Of a DNA stretch of 64,000 nucleotides, positions 1 through 10,992 are shown one piece after another. Position 1 is the stretch's first letter. Every line of letters starts with the position of its first letter. The position numbers were made by a program, and so were the translations under genes. The notes beneath the pieces are model-generated. The model searched no databases. It was given only the letters and a program-made list of their open reading frames with translations, and was not told the origin of the DNA. The DNA is from Filosporella fistucella (lineage: Eukaryota > Ascomycota > Leotiomycetes > Helotiales). The DNA lies in assembly GCA_030077755.1 (NCBI GenBank), contig JAQJZZ010000008.1, positions 1,116,001-1,180,000 of the forward strand, in the 5' to 3' direction.

Positions 1-223
1 GTATTCGTTTCCCTCTGACCACAGAAATAAGTGTCGTACCACTCGAGGAATATGCGACAAGCGCACTCCAGACCAACCAATATGCAGTTTTAGCAGCGCT
101 GTGCTTGACCTTCAGACTCCGAAAACTCCATGCCAAGTTTGATTCTCATAACATGTATGGTAGTTGCTGACGGTGTGGGGTTAATTCGGACTCAGAGTGT
201 CACCATATTCCTCTAGTTAAAGG

Positions 224-484
224 TCAGTATCCTCTACGAACATTAGCTGGGGCTACTCTACGCTTCCATTGTCTATCTTGGAGATTGCTCTCGGTCCTCT
301 CCCACTCTTCATTGAACTTCTTTGTTTGCCAACTAGATCCTGGGGCACCGAAGTTGACTTTAGCACCACTTTCACCATTGGTACGGCTTGTGCTGCCTTG
401 GGAATTTCCTGGTGGCGAGGCAAAACGTTGGCCGGATGATGTTGTATGAGATATCTCAGGAGGAGAATCGGGAGCGTCCATCAT
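224..484 (-). CDS. Small hydrophilic protein, 3' exon; unrecognised
   Basis: This frame encodes 86 residues from the ATG at 484 to the stop at 224. The product is polar, rich in Ser, Pro and Gly, with a basic C-terminus (WKRR..NVRRGY). A central stretch reading GAPGSSWQTKKFNEEWER looks like a conserved short motif, but I cannot name the family. The frame stays open upstream to about 543, where a CTAATCTAG branch/acceptor-like sequence precedes a Gln-rich segment. The true N-terminus is therefore probably in an upstream exon that I could not place without breaking frame. It would be transcribed divergently from the SUZ-domain gene that starts at 910. Function is unknown. Confidence 0.35.
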   Translation of the reverse strand: MMDAPDSPPEISHTTSSGQRFASPPGNSQGSTSRTNGESGAKVNFGAPGSSWQTKKFNEEWERTESNLQDRQWKRRVAPANVRRGY

Positions 485-909
485 AATTTCGTCGGATGCT
501 GTTTCAAGAACCTCTGTTGGCTGCTGTTGCTGTGATGCTGTGGGCTAGATTAGCCAGGCACTCCACAGATCGATGGGCAAGGAGGAGCCTGCTTACAGGA
601 CATCTCCAGGACAATTTCGCTGACAATAATCTGTGTCTTTACTTGTGGCAAGTCTAAAGAACAACGTGGGCTCAGAGCGGTGTTTGCAGGTGATAAATGA
701 TAGAGGTCTATGTGAAAGAGTTTTAAATAGAATGTACCTTGCTATTGGAAACATGGAGGGGAAACTCGGTATGCTTGGTAGCCCAGCAACCCCACCCCCA
801 CTCAGCGCGCTCCGACCGCCGAAGCCAACGCTCACTCTCTTTGAACATCATTTCACTTTCAACCTTCAACATTCGCAATTCCTCCACCCCGTTTCCAAAG
901 GAGTCGCAA

Positions 910-1751
910 ATGATGGGAAACCAGCCTGTCGTTCCAGATGCCTGGGATGATGATTGGGAATCACAGGCTGATAAAGAGGATTCATCTGCAGGTCCTGCAC
1001 ACGCTAAGGAAGAAGTGAAACTTTCGAAAGCGGAACGTCTTGCACGACATGCTGAGCAAAACAAGAAGTTGTGGCAAGCCGCGTGAGTAAAGTGGAGTTT
1101 GTTGGTTTGTTGATTCCATGGCCTGACAATTAGCATAGAGATGAGCCAGAAACATTCCATTTCCTCGCTGCGCGCGACAACATCCCCTTGAAGGCAGATT
1201 TCAAGCCTGCCCTCCAGTTACTTAGTCGCAAACCCGCACCTAAATTAATTCAGCGTGTGGACCCCGTCACCGGACTGGCTAAATTATCTTTGGATGATGA
1301 GGAGGATGAGGAACAGCAGAAGAAAGATCAACCTAGTGCAGAAGAATTGCGCCTTCGTGCCCAAAAGGAACGAGATGAGAAGCAGAGGCGGTACGACGAG
1401 GCGCGTGCCAGAATATTAGGGACCCCGTCTGGAAATTCATCACCGGGAACTACTACGCCACCCACAGAAGACACCAAAGCGGGTCGTGGGAAGAGCAGAG
1501 CGCGTGGAAATGGTCGTCAAGAAAGCCACAGCCAAAGCCCAAGGCCACAAAGTTCAGCAGGTTCGAAGGAGCTTTACGATCCAAATTATACGGCAAAATC
1601 TGGCGTTTCGATACAAAAGCGGAATGGAGAAACGTCATGGTCTGGCAGATCAACACCAAGAGACGAAGATCAAATTATTCGAGCACCTAGAGGGCCTGAC
1701 AGCACAGGGCGAGGCTTCGGTATTGCTAAGAGGGGTGGGAAAATAGGTTGA
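910..1751 (+). CDS. SUZ domain-containing protein
   Basis: Two exons, 910-1082 and 1139-1751, joined across a GTGAGT...TAG intron with a CTGAC branch site, give about 261 residues. The N-terminus is acidic and Trp-rich (PDAWDDDWESQ). The middle is highly charged and helical and ends in RARILG, the hallmark of the SUZ RNA-binding domain. The Ser/Pro/Gly/Arg-rich tail ends near GRGFGIAKRGGKIG. Small SUZ proteins (human SZRD1-like) are thought to bind RNA. The start is the first of two adjacent ATGs; the frame runs further upstream without any ATG. The stop lies 14 bp from the stop of convergent NAR1. The domain call is fairly good; the biological role is inference. Confidence 0.72.
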
Positions 1752-1765
1752 CTTTCTGCTCTAGA

Positions 1766-3611
1766 TTACCAACCACCGCCCATCTTACCGGCAATTTCAA
1801 CCACTCTTTGGGTTTCGTCGACATTCTTACCAACGTCACTTATCACTTCTCGATAAGTGGTATATACCAAATTTCCAAAGTTCAACCCTGTGATTGCTGC
1901 CCAGTGATCAAGGTTTTCCCTGATTTGCGAAGGCGAGATTCCATCAACAATATCGCTTCGGTCCTTCAGGATTGTCTCGCAGCTGTCATCTTCGCTGGAG
2001 AAGTATGCCTCATCAACCTGCGCTAACCACTCCTTCTGTTCCTGAGGCCCCGGTTTAACATCTCCGGTCTGGCGAGTGAGCATGATGGGGTCGTCCGCCT
2101 TGATCTGTCCGCCCCCGTTGGTACATCCGCCAGGACAGGCCATAACTTCGACGTACACATATTCTGGCCCACTGGCTTTGCTCCCTGGCTTTCGTGCGCT
2201 CCCACTGGGCTTACCACCAGGCATTCGAGATGGTCTGGCTGGTTTCAGTTTTCGAACAAGGTTTTGTATATTCCGAAAGCCATAATATCTAGCGCCTTTG
2301 AAAAGTATATCCCCAGTCGCCGAGGTTACGGTGTACTCTGACACGTCTGCGTTCCGCCCACGTGACGTTTGAATAACTGCCCCTTCGTGTTGAGAGGCGA
2401 AGCATTGCAATATGTAATGAAGGTTACCACCTGAAGTTCCCGCTGCTGGCACACTGTTCTTCTGCCGATGGGCGGGAAACAGGAAGGCATCTAATTTCTG
2501 GTCTGGAAACGAGAGTCGGGGCAATGGTATACGGGGTAATTTGGCGAAGTCTACCTTTCTCGAGTCTGCAAGCATAAGGAGTTCTTTGCTAGTGATTACA
2601 CAATCAACATCACGAACACCTCGAACCCCACCACTTTTCCAGGAGGCATCAGTGAGTTCCTCGCGACTTGCTTCCAGTTTTTTGTCAAAACATGGCATGA
2701 TAGCGACATGCCATATCCTATCGGGAGAAATCCCCAACAACCGACTAATTGTGGTCTTTAATAATGTTCCCATCAACGCTTGTGGAGACTTCAATCGTGA
2801 TAAATGTGGTAAGATGTGAGGGTGCGTCTTCTCAGCGTAGCATATCCAGCCCGGGCAGGAAGATGCCAGGATGGGTCTGGAAGGCTCATTTTCAGGCACC
2901 GTATTGCCGTTCGAACCTTTGCTTCCATCCCCTCTTCCCATAGACCTTATGACTTCGTCTGCTCCCAATACCAGACATGCCTCGCGTGTAGTATTCGTAT
3001 CCACAACCCATTGAAATCCATTTCTGTATACTGCACGGCTTTTGATTCCCCTTGGACCACTTAGCAACTGCTCAATCATATAACCCGCCTCTCGCTCTGT
3101 TACGCCGAATGTCGCGGCAATACTGGCTCTCGACTGCGGGCTAACACTTGCAACATATATTCGACCACCACTCTCTGGGTTTTCGATGCCCATCCTTGCC
3201 CCGGGTCGTGCTCGAAGCCTCAAAGCAGGGCTCGAGTCGATCTCAGTAAGAACCTCGTTGTGGGACTGTAAGGAGACTAGAACAGCCTCCGCGGAGGTTA
3301 CGCAGCCTGAACATGCTAGGCAATCCGTGAGCGATATTTCGGCGGGCGGAGGTTTCGATGACCGCGGATCTGTATTGAAGCTTACTTCATTTTCGTTCTA
3401 AGAAGCTTATTAGACGCCGTTCCGTTCGAAAATGAGTTGCACATACACTTTCAGGTGCAGTTGGTAAAGTCTCGACGGGTTTTATGCAGGCAACACCTAA
3501 TTTTCTCAATAAGCGGTTGTCACTGTGGTACAAATATGAATATTTTCAGCGCTGTGCCATACCTGGACTGATAAAGTCGTTCAAACTTTCAAGAGAAAGA
3601 ATGGCGCTCAT
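1766..3611 (-). CDS. NAR1: Cytosolic Fe-S cluster assembly factor NAR1
   Basis: Three exons (3611-3563, 3496-3447, 3397-1766) encode about 576 residues. The family is an iron-only-hydrogenase-like protein of the cytosolic iron-sulfur assembly (CIA) pathway. It passes clusters from the NBP35/CFD1 scaffold to the CIA targeting complex. The N-terminal cluster ligands are visible as Cys20, Cys59, Cys62 and Cys65 (CLACSGC), the same spacing as in yeast. Hydrogenase-like motifs follow: SCPGW, MPCFDKK and ACPGGCTNGGGQ. The chain ends in Trp (KMGGGW), in keeping with the C-terminal Trp used for targeting-complex recognition. Exon 2 ends at the GTATGT donor, which restores frame to exon 3. It is convergent and nearly abutting with the SUZ-domain gene. 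Confidence 0.95.
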
Positions 3612-4172
3612 AATTGAGCTTCAAAGGCCCGAAGGCGACAGCCGGGTTTTTTGGATGTGACGCCCTCCTGGGTTGGAAGGCTCTTGTCGTGAAATTGATA
3701 TCAGTAGGAGCAAAGGATTTAACCTGCCTTTGTATTTTATAGAACTTCAGAGGGTTTGGGTTGCGGAGATGTAGGGCGGAGGTGAAGTGTTTTGCAAAGA
3801 AAAAATAATTACATCTCCAAATTCCATTAGAACCAGACCAAGCCAGGCCAGGTTGATAAGCACACCGATTATCGGAAATCCCTTTGGCTTTAGTGGATAC
3901 CTAGAGGAGAAGCAGAACCAGTAGCCAAGAATGACAGGCATCCCCACCTCAGTTTTCCATCCCTGTTCCACCACATCCATGAATTTCTCCGAGGCTTTCC
4001 GTTCCAATGACGTACCTGTTCTTGTTCCTGGAAGTCGTCTAACTCACTTCGACTTTGGTAAATATCTCACAATAGAACAGCCATATTTATTCCATCTCAC
4101 ACCAAACTTCACCATTTCATCTACTTAATCCCATCTTGAAATTGATCCTACCACTACCACTTGAATCTCGCA

Positions 4173-4976
4173 ATGGACGTGTAAGCATTCCTGAGTTTCC
4201 CGTCCTGTCTCCTAACTTGGATTTTGGCACCGTGAATATAGGAGACAAGCTACTAACTCATCCACAGCTTCTACTCTTACACCTATGGTACGGTAGGATG
4301 GCTTGCTTTGCAAGCAGCTCCTCTGATCATTTCTCCAACAATCATAATCACCTTGCTATCCCCAGATGTACGGGAGCCCACCGGTGAGTTGTCTCTCCTT
4401 GACAAGTCATGTCTATCACTAACATATCAACATACAGCTCTTGAGGAATACTTTTCCCGGTCACTAGGAATTACTCTATTAGCGTTGGGGATTATGACTG
4501 TTCTACTGACAGGATCGTAGGTATTCCCAGCTGAGTTGACATCAAGTTACATTCAACTAACATTTATGACAAAGGGTTCCCCTCACATCAAGCTTTTCAG
4601 ACAGTAGGGACTCCTCCGATTATCCATATTTTCAAGAAGCTAATTCGCAGCAGCCATAGACGCTGGTGTCACGACAGAAGAATCCGATCCAAAAGCCCCG
4701 TATGCTGTCCCGACTCTGACCATCAGTTTGATTTATCATTCTGCGAACGCGTTCTTCTGTTACGCTCGTTATAGTACAAGTGGTCAGACTTCATTCATGC
4801 TTGGCTGCATAGGGTCGGCCGGACTCGCAATTGTAGGAGGCTGGGTTCTATTGTTTGGAAGCTCATCTGGTAGAATTAGTCGCAAGACCGGTGCTGACAA
4901 AAGGACGAGCGGTTTTCCATTCGGCAACTCGCAATCAGCGTCTTCCAAAAAGAAGCAAATAGGCAAAAAAGTCTGA
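4173..4976 (+). CDS. Conserved fungal multi-spanning membrane protein, function unknown
   Basis: Five exons (4173-4180, 4268-4383, 4438-4516, 4575-4603, 4651-4976) give about 185 residues. The first coding exon holds only MD plus two bases of the third codon. Hydrophobic segments are TVGWLALQAAPLIIS through IIITLLS, a second pair around RSLGITLLALGIMTVLL, a segment at TISLIYHSANAFFC, and GSAGLAIVGGWVLLFG, so about four membrane passes. The C-terminus is basic and polar (KKKQIGKKV), probably cytosolic. I do not recognise a named family. The last intron ends in CAGCAG, a tandem acceptor that would add or drop one Ala. No close neighbour suggests a role. Confidence 0.7.
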
Positions 4977-5346
4977 GACCGAGGGAGGATTAAGCTGTTT
5001 ATCACATCCCTTACCACAGAGTCATCTCGAGGCAAACTCGTGAGGAGGATTGCGATGAGGATCTGACCGGGAATGCCGCATCTCTCCTGCCGATGTGCCA
5101 TGTAACAAGGAGCGACAATTATTGCGATCTAGGTCAAGCAATTTAAAAATATCATGGAAATCTCTACGTCTACTTGAGGCTGTGAGAGAAGTGTTTTGTA
5201 TAGCCATTGAGGTTGTCGGCTCTATGATATGGTAATTTTACAAAAAGTGCTGGAAATTTCTCGCCCAGAAGAGGTATATATGAACCGTATGTTACATATT
5301 GGCAGCCTAGAGGAAAAATAGCACTGAGTGTGTACACTCCTAGCTA

Positions 5347-5356
5347 GTACTTGTAC
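5347..5356. repeat. Paired-GTAC motif (GTACTTGTAC)
   Basis: Ten-base element made of two GTAC tetramers with a two-base gap. The same 10-mer, or its reverse complement, recurs at 5953, 17320 and 17326. Confidence 0.5.
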
Positions 5357-5952
5357 TCCAAAAGGTTGAAACGGAGGCAATGTGCTGCTTTTCTTCGTCA
5401 CACACTATCCCGTTACATCGTTGTTCCTGTTTTACATTACAGCCGATGTGATACGCACAGTAAGATCGTCTTATTGTTAATCGTTACCTATGCAACCTCG
5501 GTGGCCTTGACGTCTACATGATTTGTGACACAACCTTGGTAGGCATAATAGCGGTTGCCGGTATATGCGAAAGATTTCAGCAAAATCGATTTTGTTCTGC
5601 ATTGCTTGGATTTGGGTTCACTTCTAGGTTTGAAGGTTTTGACTCGTGGCGACAACCAAGAGAAGCACTGAGCTAGGAGGCCAAACAAGTGGACAAACTC
5701 AGTGGGGGTATTGAGCTCCTTAGACTGTGTTTTATCATCAAATGTTTTGTTAAAGTGAGTTGGGAGGTGATTTTCCGGAATCTACTTGGTAATGGTATTG
5801 TAAGACTTGAGAGACGTTTGGAAAGGTTCGACTTTTGTTATAGAGGCTCAAATGAAGGACACTCGAAGTTTGAGGGTCTGCTAATTGGGCAGTCTCGGCA
5901 GCCCTACCCTACCTTTGGTGCTGGCCGGAAGTACCTAGCTCCCTTAGCCTAG

Positions 5953-5982
5953 GTACTTGTACATGAGGCACAAGTACTGTAC
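5953..5982. repeat. Paired-GTAC motif cluster with inverted repeat
   Basis: GTACTTGTAC (5953-5962) is followed by GTACTGTAC (5974-5982). The arms GTACTTG (5953-5959) and CAAGTAC (5971-5977) form a perfect 7-bp inverted repeat around an 11-nt loop, about 310 bp upstream of the reductase ATG. Confidence 0.5.
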
Positions 5983-6293
5983 AGGAGGAACTGCCCCGCC
6001 GAGCCCGCATCAACAAGGTGGGGTGGGGCGTATGTCCCCTGCACAGGTGAAAGGTAAATAGGTAGTCTAGTTTCTTGGTATGTATCTGGTCGTCATCTAA
6101 GTCGGATGTTCATTGACTCTTCTGCTTAAACTCCGTTCCGAACCCCTCACTACTCACCTACACTTTTTCGAAGACCGGTCACAGAATCTTACCTCATCTG
6201 AAATACCTAAGCTTCATACTCCGAACACACAATCTATCTCAAATTCCCCAGAAATCCCTCTGTACCACGACCCAGCCAAGATACACAATCAAG

Positions 6294-7559
6294 ATGCCTC
6301 AACTCCTTGGAAAGCAGATTGGCTCTACAGGTTATGGCATGATGGGAAAGTTATGCAGCTAGGAACATCTTGTCAACTCGTCTGACTTTTCGCAGGTCTT
6401 ACCTGGCGGGCCCAGCCGCCGTCTGAGGATCAAGCATTTAAGGCCATGCGAGCGTCCCTAGAAGCAGGTGCCAACTTCTGGAATGCCGGTATGATCAACT
6501 TATATAAGGATATATAGTCTGCTCACTTCACACAGGCGAAATCTATGGAACTCCAGAGTTCAACAGTCTTCATCTTTTGAATAGATATTTCACCAAATAC
6601 CCAGAAGATGCCGAAAAGGTTGTCCTTAGTGTTAAGGGAGGCTTGGTGAAGATGATTCCTGACGGAACGCCAGAAGGAATTAGAAGATCAGTAGGAAATT
6701 GTGTGAAGATCCTGGATGGAAAGAAGAAAATTGACATATTCGAAATGGCAAGAGTGGATAGAAAGACTCCATTGGAAACAACAGTATGTATTCATGAGTG
6801 CGAAGCTCCCCTTTCGCCAACTGGATTACATGTCGAACAACCCACTGATATATACACTTAGTTAAAGGCATTAGAAGAAGAGGTGAAAGCTGGCAACATT
6901 GGTGGCATTGGGCTGTCCGAGGTCAGCGGAGCCACGATCGAGAAAGCAGCCAGTATCACCAAGATTGTAGCTATTGAGGTTGAATTTTCACTGTGGTCTT
7001 TAGATATCTTGAGCAATGGCGTGGCAAAGGCAGCTGCGAAGAACAATATTCCCGTGGTGGCATATTCGCCCATGGGAAGGGGTATGCTAACGTATGATAA
7101 TCGCAGACTCGAGTCAATTTTTGCTGTGCTAATTCACCGGTAGGGGAGAGATTCAAAAGCCGGAGGATATCCCAGAAGGCGACATGAGACGCTCGATGCC
7201 TCGGTTCTCCAAGGAGAATTTTGACAAGAATTTAGAGCTGGTCAAGGATTTGCAGAAAATCGCCAAGCAGAAGAATTGTACACCGGCACAGCTTGCACTG
7301 GGATGGGTAAAGTAGGTTTAATACAGAACATTGTCTTGATCTATGGAAGCTAACAGTCGATACCAGATATGTCTCGAAGAGAGATGGCAACCCCGAGATT
7401 ATTCCAATTCCAGGTGCTACCACTGATTCTCGCGTTAGAGAAAACTCCACGGACATAACCTTGACGAGTCAAGAGGTAGCAGATATCGAAATGATACTAG
7501 AATCATTCGAAGTTCAGGGAGAAAGGTATGGTCATGGCAAAGAACTACTCGAAGGGTAG
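6294..7559 (+). CDS. Aldo-keto reductase, pyridoxal reductase-like
   Basis: Six exons (6294-6345, 6396-6488, 6536-6783, 6862-7091, 7144-7311, 7367-7559) give 327 residues in one frame. This is the expected size for a TIM-barrel, NADPH-dependent aldo-keto reductase of the fungal pyridoxal reductase-like group. Visible landmarks are the barrel start GSTGYGMMG, the catalytic Tyr region NAGEIYGTPE, the Lys in VVLSVKGG, the strand EVEFSLWS, AYSPMGRGMLTG, and the cofactor segment IIPIPGATT. The first intron is odd. Conservation puts its donor after 6345, but the sequence there is GAAAGT, not GT. The only nearby in-phase GT (6331) would remove YGMMG from the first strand. The other donors and acceptors are canonical. 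Substrate is inferred from family only. Confidence 0.8.
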
Positions 7560-8095
7560 ATGTCAGCAAGACTTCAGTAGCAGGTTATGAAGACGTGAAA
7601 TTCAAAATGATAGATGCTCAGAGAATGTGTAATGTATTTGGTTAATCGACATGATGTATTCTGAATTGCAGAACCTCGTTTTTGTAATCACAGCAGGAAG
7701 GAGGATGACGAAGAAAATTTGAAAATTGCTCACCGGAGGCACGAGGACTGGTGGAATTGCCATACGGTCAAGCAATGAAAAGAATGAAAGTACACAGTAG
7801 TAATATTTTCTAGCAATTCTCATGAGTTGACAATTGTGAACTTTTGAATAAATGGTTTTGTGGTCGATGCAGGGAAAAGCTGTTGAAAACATTAAAAACA
7901 GAAATTGTGAAGTCGGACATTTCTTGGAATTTTTGCGATCGGCTTACGTAATCTAGGACCTGTGGCTTCTGCAGGTGGGTGAGTGAGGGTGAGCTTCGGG
8001 CAGTTTTATCAGGACGTTCACTGCTGGTTCGGACAGCACTATTCACATACAATCCGATTTCCAACGTGCGAGGAACAAACAAATTGATTCGCACT
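7560..8095. other. Intergenic region
   Basis: Holds the reductase 3' end and the leader of the zinc-finger gene. The frame of the zinc-finger protein extends back to 7979 but only with a GTG codon, so I treat it as untranslated. Confidence 0.4.
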
Positions 8096-9275
8096 ATGGA
8101 AGATGAATCTAATTCCGCTGGGGGTTCGCCACTGTCAATGTTGTCCTCGGACGCGTTTGAGCGTGATGAGGAGCAGGAACGCCTTGATGCCGAAGTAGCG
8201 ATGCCTCCCACAAAGCGACAAAAGCTCTCTGAGTCCTCTGCGGAGACCGCAGAACCGTATCTACATGCACCAATTCCTGGAGACGACACGATCTCAATCT
8301 CTTCAGATAGCTCCGGCGAGATCCCCAATTCCCCTACGAGCCGACTTGAGGAAGACGATGTCCACGAGCAAGTTACGGAATGCATATGGACTGGATGCCC
8401 GGCTGGGGATTTGGGTGATATGGACAAACTTGTAGATCACATCCACAATGAACATATGGACTTAGAGACAAGAGGAAAGAAATATGCTTGTGAATGGGAT
8501 GATTGTGCAAGGAAGGGTTTACCACATGCCAGTGCATACGCATTGAAAGCACATATGAGAAGCCACACAAGGGAGAAACCCTTTTACTGCACATTACCGG
8601 GTTCGTCCCCCAACATTTTACGATTTACATTGCTGATGTTCTGTAGAATGCGATCGAGCCTTTACTCGTTCCGACGCTCTAGCCAAGCACCATCGAACAG
8701 TTCACGAGACAGAAGCTCTTCGCCCTTCGGATCCGATACCTAAGTCCATGCAGGCTGCAAATAAGTCTCGGCAAAAGGTATCCTCAAATCCTGCTCACCC
8801 TCAAATAGCAGGTCAATTGCCAGGGCATCAGAATGCTATGGTCAACGGGCATCCCCCCCCCGGTTGGACATCATCGTATCCTTCGGAGCTTGGATTCACA
8901 CCAGATGAGGAAGCAATAGGTCCGAAAGAACTATATCGCTTGCTTAGAAGGCAGATCCACTGGGCAGAAGAAGAGGCTGAAGCGTTGAAGAAGCAGGCAG
9001 AAATGATGGAGGAGCTGCGTAGGAAGGAGTGGGTTGATAAGGAGACGTTATTTGATCGGGTTTTCAAGACAGAAATCGACTGGCATGAACGGAGAAGACT
9101 TGTTTTAGCTGGTTCGGTGGACATCCAAACATCTGCAGCCAGGGCAGGTGAATGGAACGCCGCTAATTCGCCTACAGCTCCAGCTCCTTCATCTCCAAGT
9201 CCGATGGTGAAAGGTCAACCAGTCGAAGATCAGCGAGAGGCGGCGGCCGTTCTAGCATCTTTACACCAGGCTTGA
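8096..9275 (+). CDS. C2H2 zinc-finger protein (GLI/YY1-like fingers), possible INO80-associated factor
   Basis: Two exons (8096-8600, 8647-9275) encode 377 residues. The N-terminus is acidic and Ser-rich. Three C2H2 fingers follow, roughly residues 100-190: a long first finger (CIWTGCPAG...HIHNEH), a second (CEWDDCARK...HMRSH) with the linker TREKPF, and a third split by the intron (CTLPE/CDRAFTRSDALAKHHRTVH). The C-terminal third is charged and helical (RLLRRQIHWAEEEAEALKKQ). This order, fingers first and a helical tail after, resembles the Iec1-type subunit of the fission-yeast INO80 remodelling complex, but that assignment is tentative. It could be an ordinary DNA-binding regulator. The first ATG in frame is 8096. 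Confidence 0.75.
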
Positions 9276-9577
9276 TGGTGCGTTCAGATTTACTATTTAC
9301 ATTGAGCCAGGGAATCTGGCATTGATCTAGACTCTGTACAACAATGTTTTCAGGGGGGGAGGGAGGACATCATGGTTTTCACTTAGGCGTTGGACTTCTT
9401 AAGGGGCAAATGACTGGCTCACAATACTTTCCTGGGTTTAAAGAAGGTTGCACCAGCTGATATTTCACGTGGATACTCACTTGTGCTGTCTTCATGGATT
9501 CGAAAGCAACCCAAACTGAATTTTAACCCAACCTAGTATCAGTTTTCCTCCAAACATACCACAGCAATGAAAGACAA
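9276..9577. other. Convergent intergenic region
   Basis: Lies between the 3' ends of two convergent zinc-finger genes. It contains a G-run near 9352-9364; nothing else seen. Confidence 0.4.
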
Positions 9578-10501
9578 TCATACATCAACCAGTATGCCTT
9601 TTCCCTCGGCTTCTTCCTGCTCGCCCCCACTTTCCCCATCGGCAAGCTCGCTCTCATCTTCCCAATTTTTGGTATCCCTAGCAGCAGCTCTCTCGAGCAT
9701 GGCATTGCTACTCAATACCTTTTCTCCCGCAGCAGTTTTCATTTCTTTTGACATACCTCTCAATCCAGCAATAATTTGCTCATCCAGCTCCTCCCTCTTC
9801 GATATCTTTCCATTCCTTTCCCTTACTGGAACTCCCTGAGAAGCGACTCTCAATCTTTCCGCTCTTGCACCAAGCACATCTCCACTTCGAATGTGTACTC
9901 TGCTGGATCTTGCCGCCTGTTGCCGAGTACTGTCATTGACAAAGTATCCCGGGTTCATTTTCCTATACCATACTGGCCAATCAGCGAGCCCGACCTCCTG
10001 TAGTCCTGGAAGGCTCATGGGCATGACATGGCGGTAGCGGCATTGTTGGCCCCATTTACAAATGCCATGATGACACCAATGGCGGCATAATTGAGCTTCG
10101 GGTGCAGGTGTAGAGTTGCGGGTGGTACGAACACTTGGTGTTCTTGAAGGGTGTCGCTCTGGAATTTCTCGGCCCCGTTGAGTGCTGGCTTTCGAGGTAG
10201 CTGCAGACTCCGCTGTCAGAGCAGCCCTGTTGATGTTGCCTTGCTCGCCTCGAGTTTCATTCGTTTCCTCGTCATCTAGCTCAACCTCATAGAATGTACC
10301 ACAACTTCTCTGAAGTCCAAGGTTGAGCATTCCAATTGTTTTCTCCAAGTCGTGAGATCGTGGGACGCCTACCAAGTTGATGCCGCGAGGCAGTTCGTCA
10401 ACCGCGATAAGAGGGACAACCTCCCCGGTGGTGCGGACCACGAAATAGCTTGGCCATAGTTTGGACTTTCCATTGAGCTGCATTTGGTGCGGTGGAGACA
10501 T
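9578..10501 (-). CDS. CCCH (C-x8-C-x5-C-x3-H) zinc-finger protein
   Basis: An intronless frame of 307 residues. A conserved N-terminal half begins LWPSYFVVRTTGEVVPLIAVD. About halfway there is one CCCH finger with exact C-x8-C-x5-C-x3-H spacing (starting at LCRHWCHHGIC and ending CRYRH). This is followed by LPGLQEVGLADWPVWYRK, which looks like a conserved extension of the finger. The C-terminus is charged and Glu-rich. CCCH fingers usually bind RNA; the specific target is unknown. The start ATG is followed by a sensible N-terminus and no upstream in-frame extension is needed. It is convergent with the C2H2 gene and shares its strand with TBCE upstream. Confidence 0.8.
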   Translation of the reverse strand: MSPPHQMQLNGKSKLWPSYFVVRTTGEVVPLIAVDELPRGINLVGVPRSHDLEKTIGMLNLGLQRSCGTFYEVELDDEETNETRGEQGNINRAALTAESAATSKASTQRGREIPERHPSRTPSVRTTRNSTPAPEAQLCRHWCHHGICKWGQQCRYRHVMPMSLPGLQEVGLADWPVWYRKMNPGYFVNDSTRQQAARSSRVHIRSGDVLGARAERLRVASQGVPVRERNGKISKREELDEQIIAGLRGMSKEMKTAAGEKVLSSNAMLERAAARDTKNWEDESELADGESGGEQEEAEGKGILVDV

Positions 10502-10992
10502 TGCTTCTAGCGGCCGTCGCTGGTCGTGAAAGGAGCTTCGATAGGACGATTGAGAACAGTGGCAAAATACTTGTGCATGTGGTGATGCAAGGAAGACATT
10601 TTAAATGGAGAGCAGTTTCCTTGATATAGACTTCACGTCCCGCTTGCTTCTATTGTATAACTATGCAAATACATATGTGCTATGGCTTCCCATTAAGCCG
10701 CAAACAAGTTGATGGTATGTACCAACAACGATTCTCCAAACACAAACATGATTGCTGCAAGTCTAATCAGAAAACAATACGATTTTGTACAAAGGTTGGA
10801 GGGTTATGATCAAATTGTCGACCAGATCCACATCAAACAGTACTCTGGTTGCCTCATGGATATTTGAATAGCATTAAATAGTGGTTCAATATCTCCACTA
10901 CCGTGATTACCTCATTTTACTCCCTTCGTATGAGGCCACAGGTTTCTATGGGTGGTCTTCGCACTGCTGCAAGCGGGAAGGCTTTTGCTTGT
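10502..10992. other. Intergenic region
   Basis: AT-rich stretch between the TBCE stop and the CCCH protein start, both on the minus strand. No gene or repeat recognised. Confidence 0.4.

Larger units (their letters stand above)
4977..6293. other. Intergenic region with paired-GTAC motifs
   Basis: I see no supportable gene here. A 5689-5952 open frame has neither homology-like features nor splice context. The region carries two GTACTTGTAC copies and one GTACTGTAC, listed separately, and probably contains the promoter of the aldo-keto reductase gene. Confidence 0.5.

Noticed and set aside
723..1160. 145-residue minus-strand frame antisense to the SUZ-domain gene
   Set aside because: It overlaps the well-supported plus-strand coding exon and has no features of its own.
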